This document shows, in pieces, positions 42,970 through 52,280 of a stretch of DNA of 64,000 nucleotides (position 1 is its first letter; each line of letters starts with the position of its first letter). Under the pieces are notes generated by a model. The model was not told where the DNA came from. It searched no databases and saw nothing but the letters and a program-made list of their open reading frames with translations. The stretch is from Nitrospiraceae bacterium (GTDB lineage Bacteria; Nitrospirota; Nitrospiria; Nitrospirales; Nitrospiraceae): the NCBI GenBank assembly GCA_919902505.1, contig CAKKRE010000007.1:43971-107970 (forward strand), read 5' to 3'. Both the position numbers and the translations under genes were made by a program.

Positions 42970-44673
42970 GTGAATCGCAATGAGCGCCGCCGCGATGAAA
43001 AATTGTATGGGAAACAGGCCGGAGGGGCCGATGTCTCAGCGATGCTTCTGCGCGAGGCACAGCTGCATCATCAGGCCGGACGGCTGGATGAAGCGGAACG
43101 GGGCTACCGTTCCCTCCTGGAGCGGACACCGGCTCAACCGGACGCACTTCATGGCTTAGGCCTCCTCATCTACCGGCGCGGCGATCTGAAAGACGCGCTC
43201 GGTTGGCTGGCGAAGGCTTGTGCCGCCGGTCCTCGCAATCCGGTCTATTGGTTCAATCACGGCGTCGTGCTCCAGCGCGCCGGACGCACGACGGATGCGG
43301 TCGACGCCTATGGCCAGGCCATACACTGGAATCCCCGCTACATCGAGGCCCGCACCAATCTCGGGAACGCCTACAAAGAACTGGGACGCCTTTCAGACGC
43401 GCAAGCCGCCTATGAGCAGGTGTTGGCGCTCAATCCGGACCATGCCGAGGCGCACAACAATCTCGGCGTCGTGCTGAAAGAACAAGGGCGGTTGGATGAA
43501 GCCGCGGAGTCGTATCGGCGTGCCATCGCCTTGAAGCCGACCCATGCGGAGGCGCAGAACAATCTCGGCCTGGTGCTCCTGGAACAGGGTCGGTTGGACG
43601 ATGCCATTCGCTGCTTCGAACGCGGGCTTCAGATCGTCCCCGGTTATGGAACCGCGCTCTACAACCTCGGTATTGCCTGGATCTGGCGGGAGGATAGGCC
43701 GCGGGCGCTGCGTTGTTTTGCCGAAACCGCGCAAGCCAAACACGCGCACGGCCGCCCGGTGACAGAGACGACCGTCTTTCGTTCCCGGCTCAAGCACGAT
43801 GCCGAGCAGCTACAGTATCTTCGGGAAAACGGTCTGTTGGGCGCTGAATGGAACCCCTATCACGAGGCACTCACTCGCCTGTGCGAAACATTGGAACACT
43901 CAGCGACCGCTGCGACTGGATCGTCAAATCGCGTGCCGCTGTCCACTGCCGAGATTCAGCCCCTTGCGGCCTCGTATAACCGGCTGATTCATATCGCTCC
44001 TTGCGAGGCGATCGAGGGAGGGGCGCTGGCTGCGGATCTGGACAGCGCAGCCGTGGAGGTCCGGTATCTGGCGATGAATCCGGAGGTGACGTACGTCGAC
44101 GGGTTGTTGACGGACGAGGCGTTGCAACGGTTGAGACGGTTCTGCTGGGCGTCCACGATCTGGAAGAAGGACTACGAGAACGGCTATATCGGGGCTTTCC
44201 TCGGCGATGGATTCGCCTCTCCCCTGCTGCTTCAAATTGCCGAGGAGTTACGTCGCCGGTTACCCCGCATCTTCGGCACCCATCGCCTGACACAGGCCTG
44301 GGCATTTAAGCACGACAGCGCCAGGCGCGGCCTGAACATTCACGCCGATGCCGCGGCGGTCAACGTCAATTTCTGGATCACGCCGGATGAGGCGAACCTG
44401 AATCCTGACAGTGGTGGATTGGTGGTGTGGGATAAGGAAGCGCCCAGAGATTGGGATTTCAAGACGTACAATAGCGACAAGGCCCGGGGTAAGATTTACG
44501 AGTGGCTGAACGCGCAGGGAGCAAGGGAAATCAAGATCCCCTATCGGGCGAACCGGGCGGTGGTGTTCAACTCAGATCTGTTCCACGAAACCGATGACAT
44601 TGCGTTCAAGGAAGGGTTCACCAACCGCCGCATCAATATCACGCTGCTGTACGGACATCGGCATCGCCCCTGA
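42970..44673 (+). CDS. TPR-repeat protein with C-terminal 2OG-Fe(II) oxygenase-like domain
   Basis: Several consecutive TPRs (AHNNLGVVLKEQGRLDEAAESYRRAIALKPTHAEAQNNLG...); C-terminal HxD...H pattern (LNIHADAAAVNVNFWI...VVFNSDLFHETD); GTG start with GGAGGG. Confidence 0.75.
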   Translation: MNRNERRRDEKLYGKQAGGADVSAMLLREAQLHHQAGRLDEAERGYRSLLERTPAQPDALHGLGLLIYRRGDLKDALGWLAKACAAGPRNPVYWFNHGVVLQRAGRTTDAVDAYGQAIHWNPRYIEARTNLGNAYKELGRLSDAQAAYEQVLALNPDHAEAHNNLGVVLKEQGRLDEAAESYRRAIALKPTHAEAQNNLGLVLLEQGRLDDAIRCFERGLQIVPGYGTALYNLGIAWIWREDRPRALRCFAETAQAKHAHGRPVTETTVFRSRLKHDAEQLQYLRENGLLGAEWNPYHEALTRLCETLEHSATAATGSSNRVPLSTAEIQPLAASYNRLIHIAPCEAIEGGALAADLDSAAVEVRYLAMNPEVTYVDGLLTDEALQRLRRFCWASTIWKKDYENGYIGAFLGDGFASPLLLQIAEELRRRLPRIFGTHRLTQAWAFKHDSARRGLNIHADAAAVNVNFWITPDEANLNPDSGGLVVWDKEAPRDWDFKTYNSDKARGKIYEWLNAQGAREIKIPYRANRAVVFNSDLFHETDDIAFKEGFTNRRINITLLYGHRHRP

Positions 44674-46764
44674 GTAATTTCTCAAAATCCTCCGCGCAGA
44701 CGGGCCGGCTGAACAGGTAGCCTTGCACCTCGTCACATCCCTCTTCCCGTAACCGTGCCAACTGGCCTTCTGTTTCCACTCCTTCGGCTAAGACCGAGAG
44801 ATTCAGACTGTGCGCCATCGCGATGATCGCCCGGGTGATCTTCACGTTGTTTTCGTTGGTGAGCAGATCGCGGACAAACGATTGATCGATCTTCAATCGG
44901 CTCAGGGGAAAACGCTGGAGATAACTCAGCGACGAATAACCGGTGCCGAAGTCGTCGATGGAGAGACGGACGCCCATGGTGCGGAGGCCTTCCAGCATGG
45001 TGACCGATGCCTCGACGTCCCGCATGGCGATGGACTCAGTCAGTTCCAGCTCCAGTTGCGATGGATTCAGCCCGGAGTCCCGAAGCGCATCGGCCACCGT
45101 GGCGGGCAGCGTCCGTCCATGAAACAGGGAATTGGACACGTTGGCCGATACGGTGATGGGCGGCAGGCCGGCCGTTTCCCAGGCTTTCGCCTGGCGGCAG
45201 GCCTCGCGAAGCACCCATTCGTCCATCGGGCGGATGAGGCCCGTGTCGATGGCCGCATTCAAGAAGACTCCCGGCGGCACCAGGCCGCGTTTGGGATGTT
45301 TCCAACGGACGAGCGCTTCCGCGCCCAGTATCTTGCGTGAATGGATGTTTAGTTTCGGCTGATAGAAGACGACAAACTCTTCCCGTTCCAAGGCGCGGCG
45401 GAGTTCGTTCTCCAGGTCGAGGCGTTCGGCCGCGGCGGCGTTCAAGCCGGACGAATAGAACTGGCAGTTGTTCCGCCCCTGCTCTTTCGCGTGGTACATC
45501 GCGGTGTCGGCGTTCTTGAGCAATGCTTCCACGGTGGCGCCGTCCGAGGGAAAGATCGAAATGCCGATGCTCGCGGAAATAAAAATTTCATGCCCGTCGA
45601 TGCTGAGGGGGTGCGCCAATGCCTCCAGTATCCGCCGGGCCACCCGGCCTGCGTCTTCCGGGGTCGGCAAGGCCGTGAGCAAAATGGTGAACTCATCGCC
45701 GCCGAGCCGCGCGAGGGCATGGGTGGGTTCGTTCACGGCGTTCCGGCCGACCGAGTCGCTCTGACGGACCGACTCGCTTAACCGTTCGGCCACATGCGTC
45801 AGCAAGCGGTCTCCCACCGTGTGCCCCAGTGTATCGTTGATCACCTTGAACCGATCCAAGTCGATAAAGAGGGTGGCCAGATGCTGATGGTGGCGTTCAG
45901 CATAGGACAGGGCGTTGGAGAGGCGATCTTTGAACAGCACACGGTTGGCCAGGCCCGTCAGGCTGTCGTAGTACGCGAGTTGATGGATGGCCCGTTCAGC
46001 CTGTTTGCGTTCGGTGATGTCCTGGGCGGTCCCGATGACCGTCAGCTCGTCCGTCTCTTCTTCGCGCACGCCTTCGGCCTGAAGATGAATGATGAAGTCG
46101 GTTCCGTTCGGCAGCACGATGCGGTGGTCGATGTCGCAGGGGGTCTGCTGACCGACCAGTTTCTCCAGTGCGCCGTTCACGGTCGGCCGGTCGTCCGGGT
46201 GAACGAGACTGAGGAAGGCTTCAAAGGTGCCGGCAAAATCCTGCGGGCGCACGCCGACCAGGCGGCACAGTTCATTGGACATGGTGAAACGATTCGTCCG
46301 GGGATTCCAGTCCCAGTTGCCGATCCGGGCGATGCGCTGGGCCAATTCCAGCCGCGATTCGCTTCGGATGAGCGCGTGCAGCACGTTGTTGGTTCTGAGC
46401 ATGTACCGGACATGGTGGCAGAGAATCGTGGCGTTGACCGGTTTGGTGATGAAATCCGTGGCGCCGTGCTGATAGGCCTGCGCGATGGAATGCGCGTCAT
46501 CCAATCCTGTGAGGATCAAAATCGGAACGCGTTTGCCGCGAGGGAGTGTACGCAGCCGGGAACAGGTCAGATACCCGTCCATGTCCGGCATCATAATATC
46601 CAGGACGACCAGATCAGGCGTCAGGGCCTCGAATTTCACCAGCGCGTCCTGCCCTCCGGTGGCCTCGGCCACGGTCATGCCGGCCGGTTCCAATGCGTTC
46701 CGGACAAAGAGCCGTGACAGCGGATCGTCGTCGGCGATCAGGATCGTGGGACGGGTTTGAGTCA
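44639..46764 (-). CDS. Response regulator with PAS, GGDEF and EAL domains
   Basis: REC (ILIADDDPLSRLFVRNAL..VVLDIMMPDMDGY), GGDEF (LARLGGDEFTIL), EAL (AEALVRWKHP, SIDDFGTGYSSLSYL). Confidence 0.93.
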
Positions 46765-47007
46765 TCGTATGGTCTTCTGGCAAACGTGGTTATGGCGAGG
46801 GCGCACGTGGGTGACGTCCTTCCCGTTCAGGGCGAGAGCGTCCGGAGCTTCCGACAGGTCTGCCTGTTTGGCGCTCGTGTGAGAGTATCAAACTTCTGAA
46901 TAAGCGCTACATAATTAGCACTTGTTGAGCAGCGGAAAGGCCGCTCCCCTGCCTGGGTGAAAGCCTGAGTGCGAAAGGCTTACCGCGGGAATGTCCGTGC
47001 CGGTGAA

Positions 47008-47721
47008 TCAACCCCTGTCCGGTGTCTCGACAGCATTCCCGACCGGGACGAAGCGCTGTTCCCCGGCTTCCATGAGGATGCCGGCCAAGAGCGCGCGAAC
47101 CCGGCTCATGAGTCCTCGCATGGTCAGGGTCAAGAGGATGACCATCACGAGGAGCAGCGGTCCGATGACCAGGGCCACGTCCCGCCCCAGATCCTCCTCC
47201 GAACGAAGGACTGCGGCATCCGGCGGGGTTGCGACGACCAGTCTGATCCATCCTGCGATACGGTTGTCCTGGCGGAAGGGCTCGACCACGATCATGACCG
47301 GCCTTCCCTTGTCTACCCCGTGAGTGATGGAACTGCTCTGACTGTTGCGTGCAGTCGGCCATGCGGCATCCTGTATCGGAGTGCCGATGGCGGCCGCATT
47401 ACTGGCGGCCACGATCATGTTATCCGTGGTGATGACGGCGGCATCGAGCAGATTGGCCTGGCCGGCATGTTGTTCCAGAGTCTGCTGAACGGCCGCCAGT
47501 TGCTCGCCGCCCAGCGACTCACTGAACCAGGCCAGGGTTCGCGCCAAGGCGCGTGCGCTCTGCTCCGCCGCCATGAGCATCGCCGCATTGCGTTGCGTGA
47601 CGAGCGAACGGTCGTGCTGAGCCAGGAGCGCATAGAGCGCCGCCGCGCAGCAGGCGGAGACGATCACGCTGACGAACACCGCCGGAAGCCAGGTGCGAGG
47701 CAATCGGGACGCGTGAGCCAT
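47008..47721 (-). CDS. Membrane-anchored Cache-like sensor domain protein
   Basis: Two hydrophobic segments flanking an extracytoplasmic domain (IGTPIQDAAWPTARNSQSSSITHGVDKGRPVMIVVEPFRQDNRIAGWIRL). Confidence 0.5.
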   Translation of the reverse strand: MAHASRLPRTWLPAVFVSVIVSACCAAALYALLAQHDRSLVTQRNAAMLMAAEQSARALARTLAWFSESLGGEQLAAVQQTLEQHAGQANLLDAAVITTDNMIVAASNAAAIGTPIQDAAWPTARNSQSSSITHGVDKGRPVMIVVEPFRQDNRIAGWIRLVVATPPDAAVLRSEEDLGRDVALVIGPLLLVMVILLTLTMRGLMSRVRALLAGILMEAGEQRFVPVGNAVETPDRG

Positions 47722-47741
47722 GCTGTATCCTCCTCAACGGA

Positions 47742-48107
47742 TCAGGGTTGTGACGTGCCGGAACCGTCTTGCCGGTCGTTGGCCCGTTCATAGGGTTGGC
47801 GCGTGAGTTCTTTGACAATGCCTTGGAGGCGAGCCCATTTGTCCGGTTGCAGGGACACGAATTCGAGGCCGATGCGGCCGTCGCGGCACCAGCGTACTAC
47901 GGCTTGCTGAATGGTCAGCGGGGCGGCATCGCCGGCGGGCTGGATACGGAGTTCAAGGGTGGTGCCGGGATGCACGGCTGTCGCGCTCAGGATGCCGCAG
48001 CCCCGCAGGGACAGATCGACGACATGGCCGTCCCCGCCGACGCGGTTGACCGAACTGAAGGAACTTCGAAAGTGAACGGGAAAACGAGGATGATGGCGTT
48101 GGTCCAT
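47742..48107 (-). CDS. PilZ domain protein
   Basis: RHHPRFPVHFRSSFSS...GHVVDLSLRGCGIL. Confidence 0.85.
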   Translation of the reverse strand: MDQRHHPRFPVHFRSSFSSVNRVGGDGHVVDLSLRGCGILSATAVHPGTTLELRIQPAGDAAPLTIQQAVVRWCRDGRIGLEFVSLQPDKWARLQGIVKELTRQPYERANDRQDGSGTSQP

Positions 48108-48130
48108 GATCGGCTAGCGCTGGTATAAGG

Positions 48131-49582
48131 CTAGCCCTTTATATTGCCGATTGGTTTGAGTTCCGCTACTTTTTTTGTGATTCCCGCGTGGTCCACCGTC
48201 TCGACGACATCGGAAATGTTCTTGTACGCGAACCCGGCTTCTTCAGCCAGACCCGACATGGATACGGCTTTGACCAGAATGCCGTGCTGTTTCATGTCGC
48301 GCATGAGCTGCTCGCCGCGCACCGTGCGTTTCGCCTGCGCGCGCGACATGGTCCGGCCGGACCCGTGCATGGTCGAGCCGAACGTTTCCTGCATCGCCCG
48401 ATCGGTGCCGACCAGAAGATACGAGCCGGTCTCCATGGAGCCGCCGCAGATGACCGGCTGGCCGATCCCCCGATAACAGGCCGGGAGTTCGGGACTCCCG
48501 GGCCCGAACGCCCGCGTGGCGCCCTTCCGGTGCACGAGCCACTCCCCGTCCCGGTAGCGTTCGACCTTGGCGATGTTATGCGCCACATCGTAGATCAGCT
48601 GCATGCCCAGGCGCCGGGCGCTTTCGCCGAACACCGCTTCGAAGGCCTCGCGAATCTGATGCGTGATGACTTGCCGGTTGGCAAACGCGGTGTTGGCCGC
48701 GCAGTTCATCGCGCCGAAATAGTCCTGTCCTTCCGGTGAGCGAAACGGCGCGCAGGCGAGCTGCTGGTCTTTGACGAAAATTCCGTATCGGCGCATGGCT
48801 TTCTCGAACACCTTGAGGTAGTCGCTAGCCACCTGGTGGCCGAATCCGCGCGAACCGCAATGAACCATCACGACCACCTGATCGCGACCGGTCAACCCCA
48901 TGGCCGCGGCGGTCGCACGGTCGTAGATCCCCTTGTCGGAGAGCACCTGTATTTCCAGGTAGTGGTTGCCGGATCCCAGGGTGCCGAGTTGGTTGATGCC
49001 GCGTTCGATGGCGTAGTCCGTCACGTGGGTGGGGTCTGCGCCCTCCAGACAACCGCGCTCCTCGATGCGTACGAGGTCTTCTTCCCAGCCATATCCTTTG
49101 GCGATGCACCAGCCGGCGCCCTGCCGCATGACGTCGCGAAAGTCCCGCCTGGAGAGATTCACGAAGCCGCGCGATCCGACACCGGCCGGGACGCGACGGA
49201 AGAGTTCCGTCATCAGGAGTTCCAGTTTCGGTTGCACCTCCGAGAGCGACAAGTCGGTACGGATCAAACGCATCCCGCAGTTGATATCGTAGCCGACGCC
49301 GCCGGGAGAGATAACTCCATCCTCAGGGTTGAATGCCGCCACACCACCGATGGGAAAGCCGTACCCCCAATGTCCATCCGGCATGCAGAGGGCATACCGA
49401 TGGATACCGGGGAGACAGGCCACGTTGGTGACCTGATCGAAGACGCCCCGATCCATCGCACCGAGAATCGCCGCGCTGGCGTAGATGCGAGCCGGGACCA
49501 GCATGCCGGGTTTTTCAGAGGGCGGAATTTCCCAGAGGTAGTCGTTGATCTTGACGACCTGCATGTCGGTGTTCAGTTTCAT
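48131..49582 (-). CDS. rtcB: RNA-splicing ligase RtcB
   Basis: CMPDGHWGYGFPIGGVAAFNPEDGVISPGGVGYDINCGMRL; GSGNHYLEIQ; GSMHGSGRTMSR-type motif (GSTMHGSGRTMSRAQAKR). Confidence 0.97.
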   Translation of the reverse strand: MKLNTDMQVVKINDYLWEIPPSEKPGMLVPARIYASAAILGAMDRGVFDQVTNVACLPGIHRYALCMPDGHWGYGFPIGGVAAFNPEDGVISPGGVGYDINCGMRLIRTDLSLSEVQPKLELLMTELFRRVPAGVGSRGFVNLSRRDFRDVMRQGAGWCIAKGYGWEEDLVRIEERGCLEGADPTHVTDYAIERGINQLGTLGSGNHYLEIQVLSDKGIYDRATAAAMGLTGRDQVVVMVHCGSRGFGHQVASDYLKVFEKAMRRYGIFVKDQQLACAPFRSPEGQDYFGAMNCAANTAFANRQVITHQIREAFEAVFGESARRLGMQLIYDVAHNIAKVERYRDGEWLVHRKGATRAFGPGSPELPACYRGIGQPVICGGSMETGSYLLVGTDRAMQETFGSTMHGSGRTMSRAQAKRTVRGEQLMRDMKQHGILVKAVSMSGLAEEAGFAYKNISDVVETVDHAGITKKVAELKPIGNIKG

Positions 49583-50019
49583 ACGTCCAGCACCACCCTG
49601 GCCTTCCAGCTCGTCCCCTCTTGTGTGACCGCATACAGATGTTTCGTGACGCCTTTGACGTCCGAGCGCAGGTCCTGTGTCGCGGGATCGACCGGTGCAC
49701 CGGTCAGTTCGGCGTGGAGGTGCCAGGCTGCGCGGGCATCATTCTGATTCAGCGACAATGTCGCCCGATGGAAGACCACGCCCTGCGCATCTTTTAAATA
49801 GACGAGCCGTCCCAGCCATTCGAACAGGAGCGTCTCGATGTCCGCCTCTTCCATGTCCACGCTATGCTGCCAGGTTTCGGCGATGGTGACCGGATCGGCC
49901 AGGCTTTCGATGAGGGCTTGCGTCGCGGCCTCGAAGAGGGCCGGCAAGGACTCTCCCTCGGCGTCGAATGCCATATCGGCCAGCGCGATGTCGTCGAGGA
50001 ATCGGAAGGAGCCCGGCAT
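49579..50019 (-). CDS. Archease
   Basis: FRFLDDIALADMAFDAEGESLPALFEAATQAL; EEADIETLLFEWLGRLVYLKD; stop overlaps rtcB start. Confidence 0.92.
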   Translation of the reverse strand: MPGSFRFLDDIALADMAFDAEGESLPALFEAATQALIESLADPVTIAETWQHSVDMEEADIETLLFEWLGRLVYLKDAQGVVFHRATLSLNQNDARAAWHLHAELTGAPVDPATQDLRSDVKGVTKHLYAVTQEGTSWKARVVLDV

Positions 50020-50024
50020 GGGCG

Positions 50025-50999
50025 TCAGACGCGAGGAGCCCGACGGCGCGCGGCGGCAAAGATGGCCCGGACCTGTTCGATGCCCGGAATGGTGTGGCCG
50101 AACGGCAACGGTACCTTTCCTTTGAGCCACATGCGCAGGCCGAGCGGCATGACTTCGAGCACGCGTCGAAGATTGAACCCGAGGACTTTCAACGGCATCA
50201 ACGCTTCATTCAAACGTCCCTCGTGGCGGACCAGGTCGACGAAGCCGGTGATGTGACGGGCGCCTTCGGCCGAGGTCAATCCATGCCGGAGGGAGGAGCG
50301 GCGCAATCGAATGATCGCCTCCATCGGCTGCACATCTTTCGGGCAGACTTGCACGCACATGTTGCAGCGGGTGCAGTCCCAGATTCCATGGGCCTCCTGG
50401 AGCGCCGTGAGTCTGGCCTGTTTGGCCACGGCCGGTTCGCGCGGGTCCGCGACGAATCGCGCGGCTTTCGCGAGCGCCGCCGGGCCGAGAAAACCCCGTG
50501 AGACTTCATGCGACGTGCAGGCGGCCACACAGGCTCCGCACATGATGCAGGCATCCACGTTGTGAAACTGGTACGACTCGGGCCGCAGCCGAAGTTGTCC
50601 GGATGACCCGTATCGTTTGGTGGGATGGGTTTCGGGCGTCAGCCAGGGCGTGACGGCCCGGATTTTCTCCCAGAACGGCGCCATATCGACCACGAGGTCT
50701 TTGATGACCGGGAGGTTGGGCAAGGGCTCGATCGAGATTCTGCCGTGGCGTTCGAGTTCTTTGCGAATGGAGGTCCGGCAGGCCAATTTTTCCGTGCCGT
50801 TGATATGCATGGCGCAGGAGCCGCAAATGGCCGAGCGGCAGGAATACCGCAGCGCCAACCGGCCGTCGAGTTCGTTCTTGATGCGGATCAGGGCCTCGAG
50901 CACGGTCATGCCGCGTCCGATGTCGAGGCGATAGTCTTCCCGGTGAGGCTGTTGATCGGTTTCGGGATTGAAACGCTGGATGGTAAAGGTCAGGCGCAT
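50025..50999 (-). CDS. sdhB: Succinate dehydrogenase/fumarate reductase iron-sulfur subunit
   Basis: YSCRSAICGSCAMHINGTEKLACRT; CIMCGACVAACTSHEV; CTRCNMCVQVCPKDVQPMEAI. Confidence 0.93.
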   Translation of the reverse strand: MRLTFTIQRFNPETDQQPHREDYRLDIGRGMTVLEALIRIKNELDGRLALRYSCRSAICGSCAMHINGTEKLACRTSIRKELERHGRISIEPLPNLPVIKDLVVDMAPFWEKIRAVTPWLTPETHPTKRYGSSGQLRLRPESYQFHNVDACIMCGACVAACTSHEVSRGFLGPAALAKAARFVADPREPAVAKQARLTALQEAHGIWDCTRCNMCVQVCPKDVQPMEAIIRLRRSSLRHGLTSAEGARHITGFVDLVRHEGRLNEALMPLKVLGFNLRRVLEVMPLGLRMWLKGKVPLPFGHTIPGIEQVRAIFAAARRRAPRV

Positions 51000-51022
51000 G
51001 GACAGCCTTCAGTCTTCAGCAG

Positions 51023-51062
51023 TCAGCCATCAGCAAGCTGAAAGCCGATCGCTGATGGCTGA
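51023..51062. repeat. Hairpin-forming inverted repeat between sdhB and M24 peptidase
   Basis: TCAGCCATCAGC ... GCTGATGGCTGA, perfect 12-bp arms. Confidence 0.75.
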
Positions 51063-51071
51063 TCGCTCACG

Positions 51072-52229
51072 TTATCCCAGTTCGAAGACTTTCGGGTAAT
51101 TCGTCAAATTCCGGCAGCCGTCTTTCGTCACGAGGACCATGTCTTCGATACGCACCGCGCCGAGGCCCGGGTAGTAGAGTCCCGGCTCGACGGTCACGAC
51201 ATGTCCTTCCTGCAGCAGCGAACCGGTCCGGCTGATACGGGGCGCTTCGTGAATATCCAAGCCGACGCCATGGCCGGTGCCGTGAAAATACCCCTGCATG
51301 CGGCCGTTGACCAGACCGGTCTTGTAGCCCGCCTTCTCGAACCGATCGCAGATGCCCTGATGGATGGCAGCCCCGTCGGCGCCGTCGCGAATCTTGGTGA
51401 TGGCTTCTTCCTGCGCGTCTTTGACGGCGTGATAGAGGCGCGTCAATTCCGGCGAGGCTGTGCCGCGGACGACCGTGCGGGACATGTCGGCGAAATACCG
51501 TGAGCCGGCGGATCGCGGAAAGACATCGAAAATAATGCTGCGATGAGCCGGCAGCGGGCCGCTGCCCTCATCATGGGGATCGCAGGCCTGCTCCCCGCCC
51601 GCCACGATGGTATGTTGCGCGACGCAGTCACATTCCATCAGGGTGACGTTGATCAATTTTTTGACCCGCTCGGAGGTGAGGATCTCGCCGTCCAGCCAGA
51701 GGACGTTGTCGCGAATCTCGGCGCGTCGAAGGGTCTGGTGCGCGGCGGCCACGGCTGTTTCCGTCGCTCGCTGGGCAGCTTCGATGTGCCGGACCTCTTC
51801 GTCCGATTTCATCACCCGCTGTTCGTAGAACGGTTCGCGTTTGGTGCGCAACCGATAGCCGAGTTCCTGGAGGCGGCTCGCATGGAGAAAGGGAAACGTC
51901 GGAGGCACCAGGATGTCTTTCAGACCGGCATCCTGCAAGACCAGATGAATCACATCGATCGTACCTGGATCTGTGACGCCCTGCGATTTGGCGCGCCGCT
52001 CCAACTCGGAATAGGACAACACGCGATCGACCGTCGCCTGGTTACGCGCCCGGTCCACCTCCAGGTCGCTCATGACCATGAGCCGTTCACCCTTCACTTC
52101 AAGGTAGATGAAGGGATCCGGCGCGATGAAGCGGGTGGCGTAATAGAGATTGGAATCGGTTTCGCTGGCGGCGATGAAGAGCGTCGCGCTCTGCTCGGGA
52201 CGGGTATTGTGCTCGGTCGAATGGCTCAT
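51072..52229 (-). CDS. M24 family Xaa-Pro aminopeptidase
   Basis: SIIFDVFPRSAGSRYFADMSRTVVRG; YFHGTGHGVGLDIHEAPRI; VVTVEPGLYYPGLGAVRIED. Confidence 0.92.
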   Translation of the reverse strand: MSHSTEHNTRPEQSATLFIAASETDSNLYYATRFIAPDPFIYLEVKGERLMVMSDLEVDRARNQATVDRVLSYSELERRAKSQGVTDPGTIDVIHLVLQDAGLKDILVPPTFPFLHASRLQELGYRLRTKREPFYEQRVMKSDEEVRHIEAAQRATETAVAAAHQTLRRAEIRDNVLWLDGEILTSERVKKLINVTLMECDCVAQHTIVAGGEQACDPHDEGSGPLPAHRSIIFDVFPRSAGSRYFADMSRTVVRGTASPELTRLYHAVKDAQEEAITKIRDGADGAAIHQGICDRFEKAGYKTGLVNGRMQGYFHGTGHGVGLDIHEAPRISRTGSLLQEGHVVTVEPGLYYPGLGAVRIEDMVLVTKDGCRNLTNYPKVFELG

Positions 52230-52280
52230 GAGATGGATGCGTTCACGTCATGCGGATGCTATCACGCGGTCCGGAGGTGG

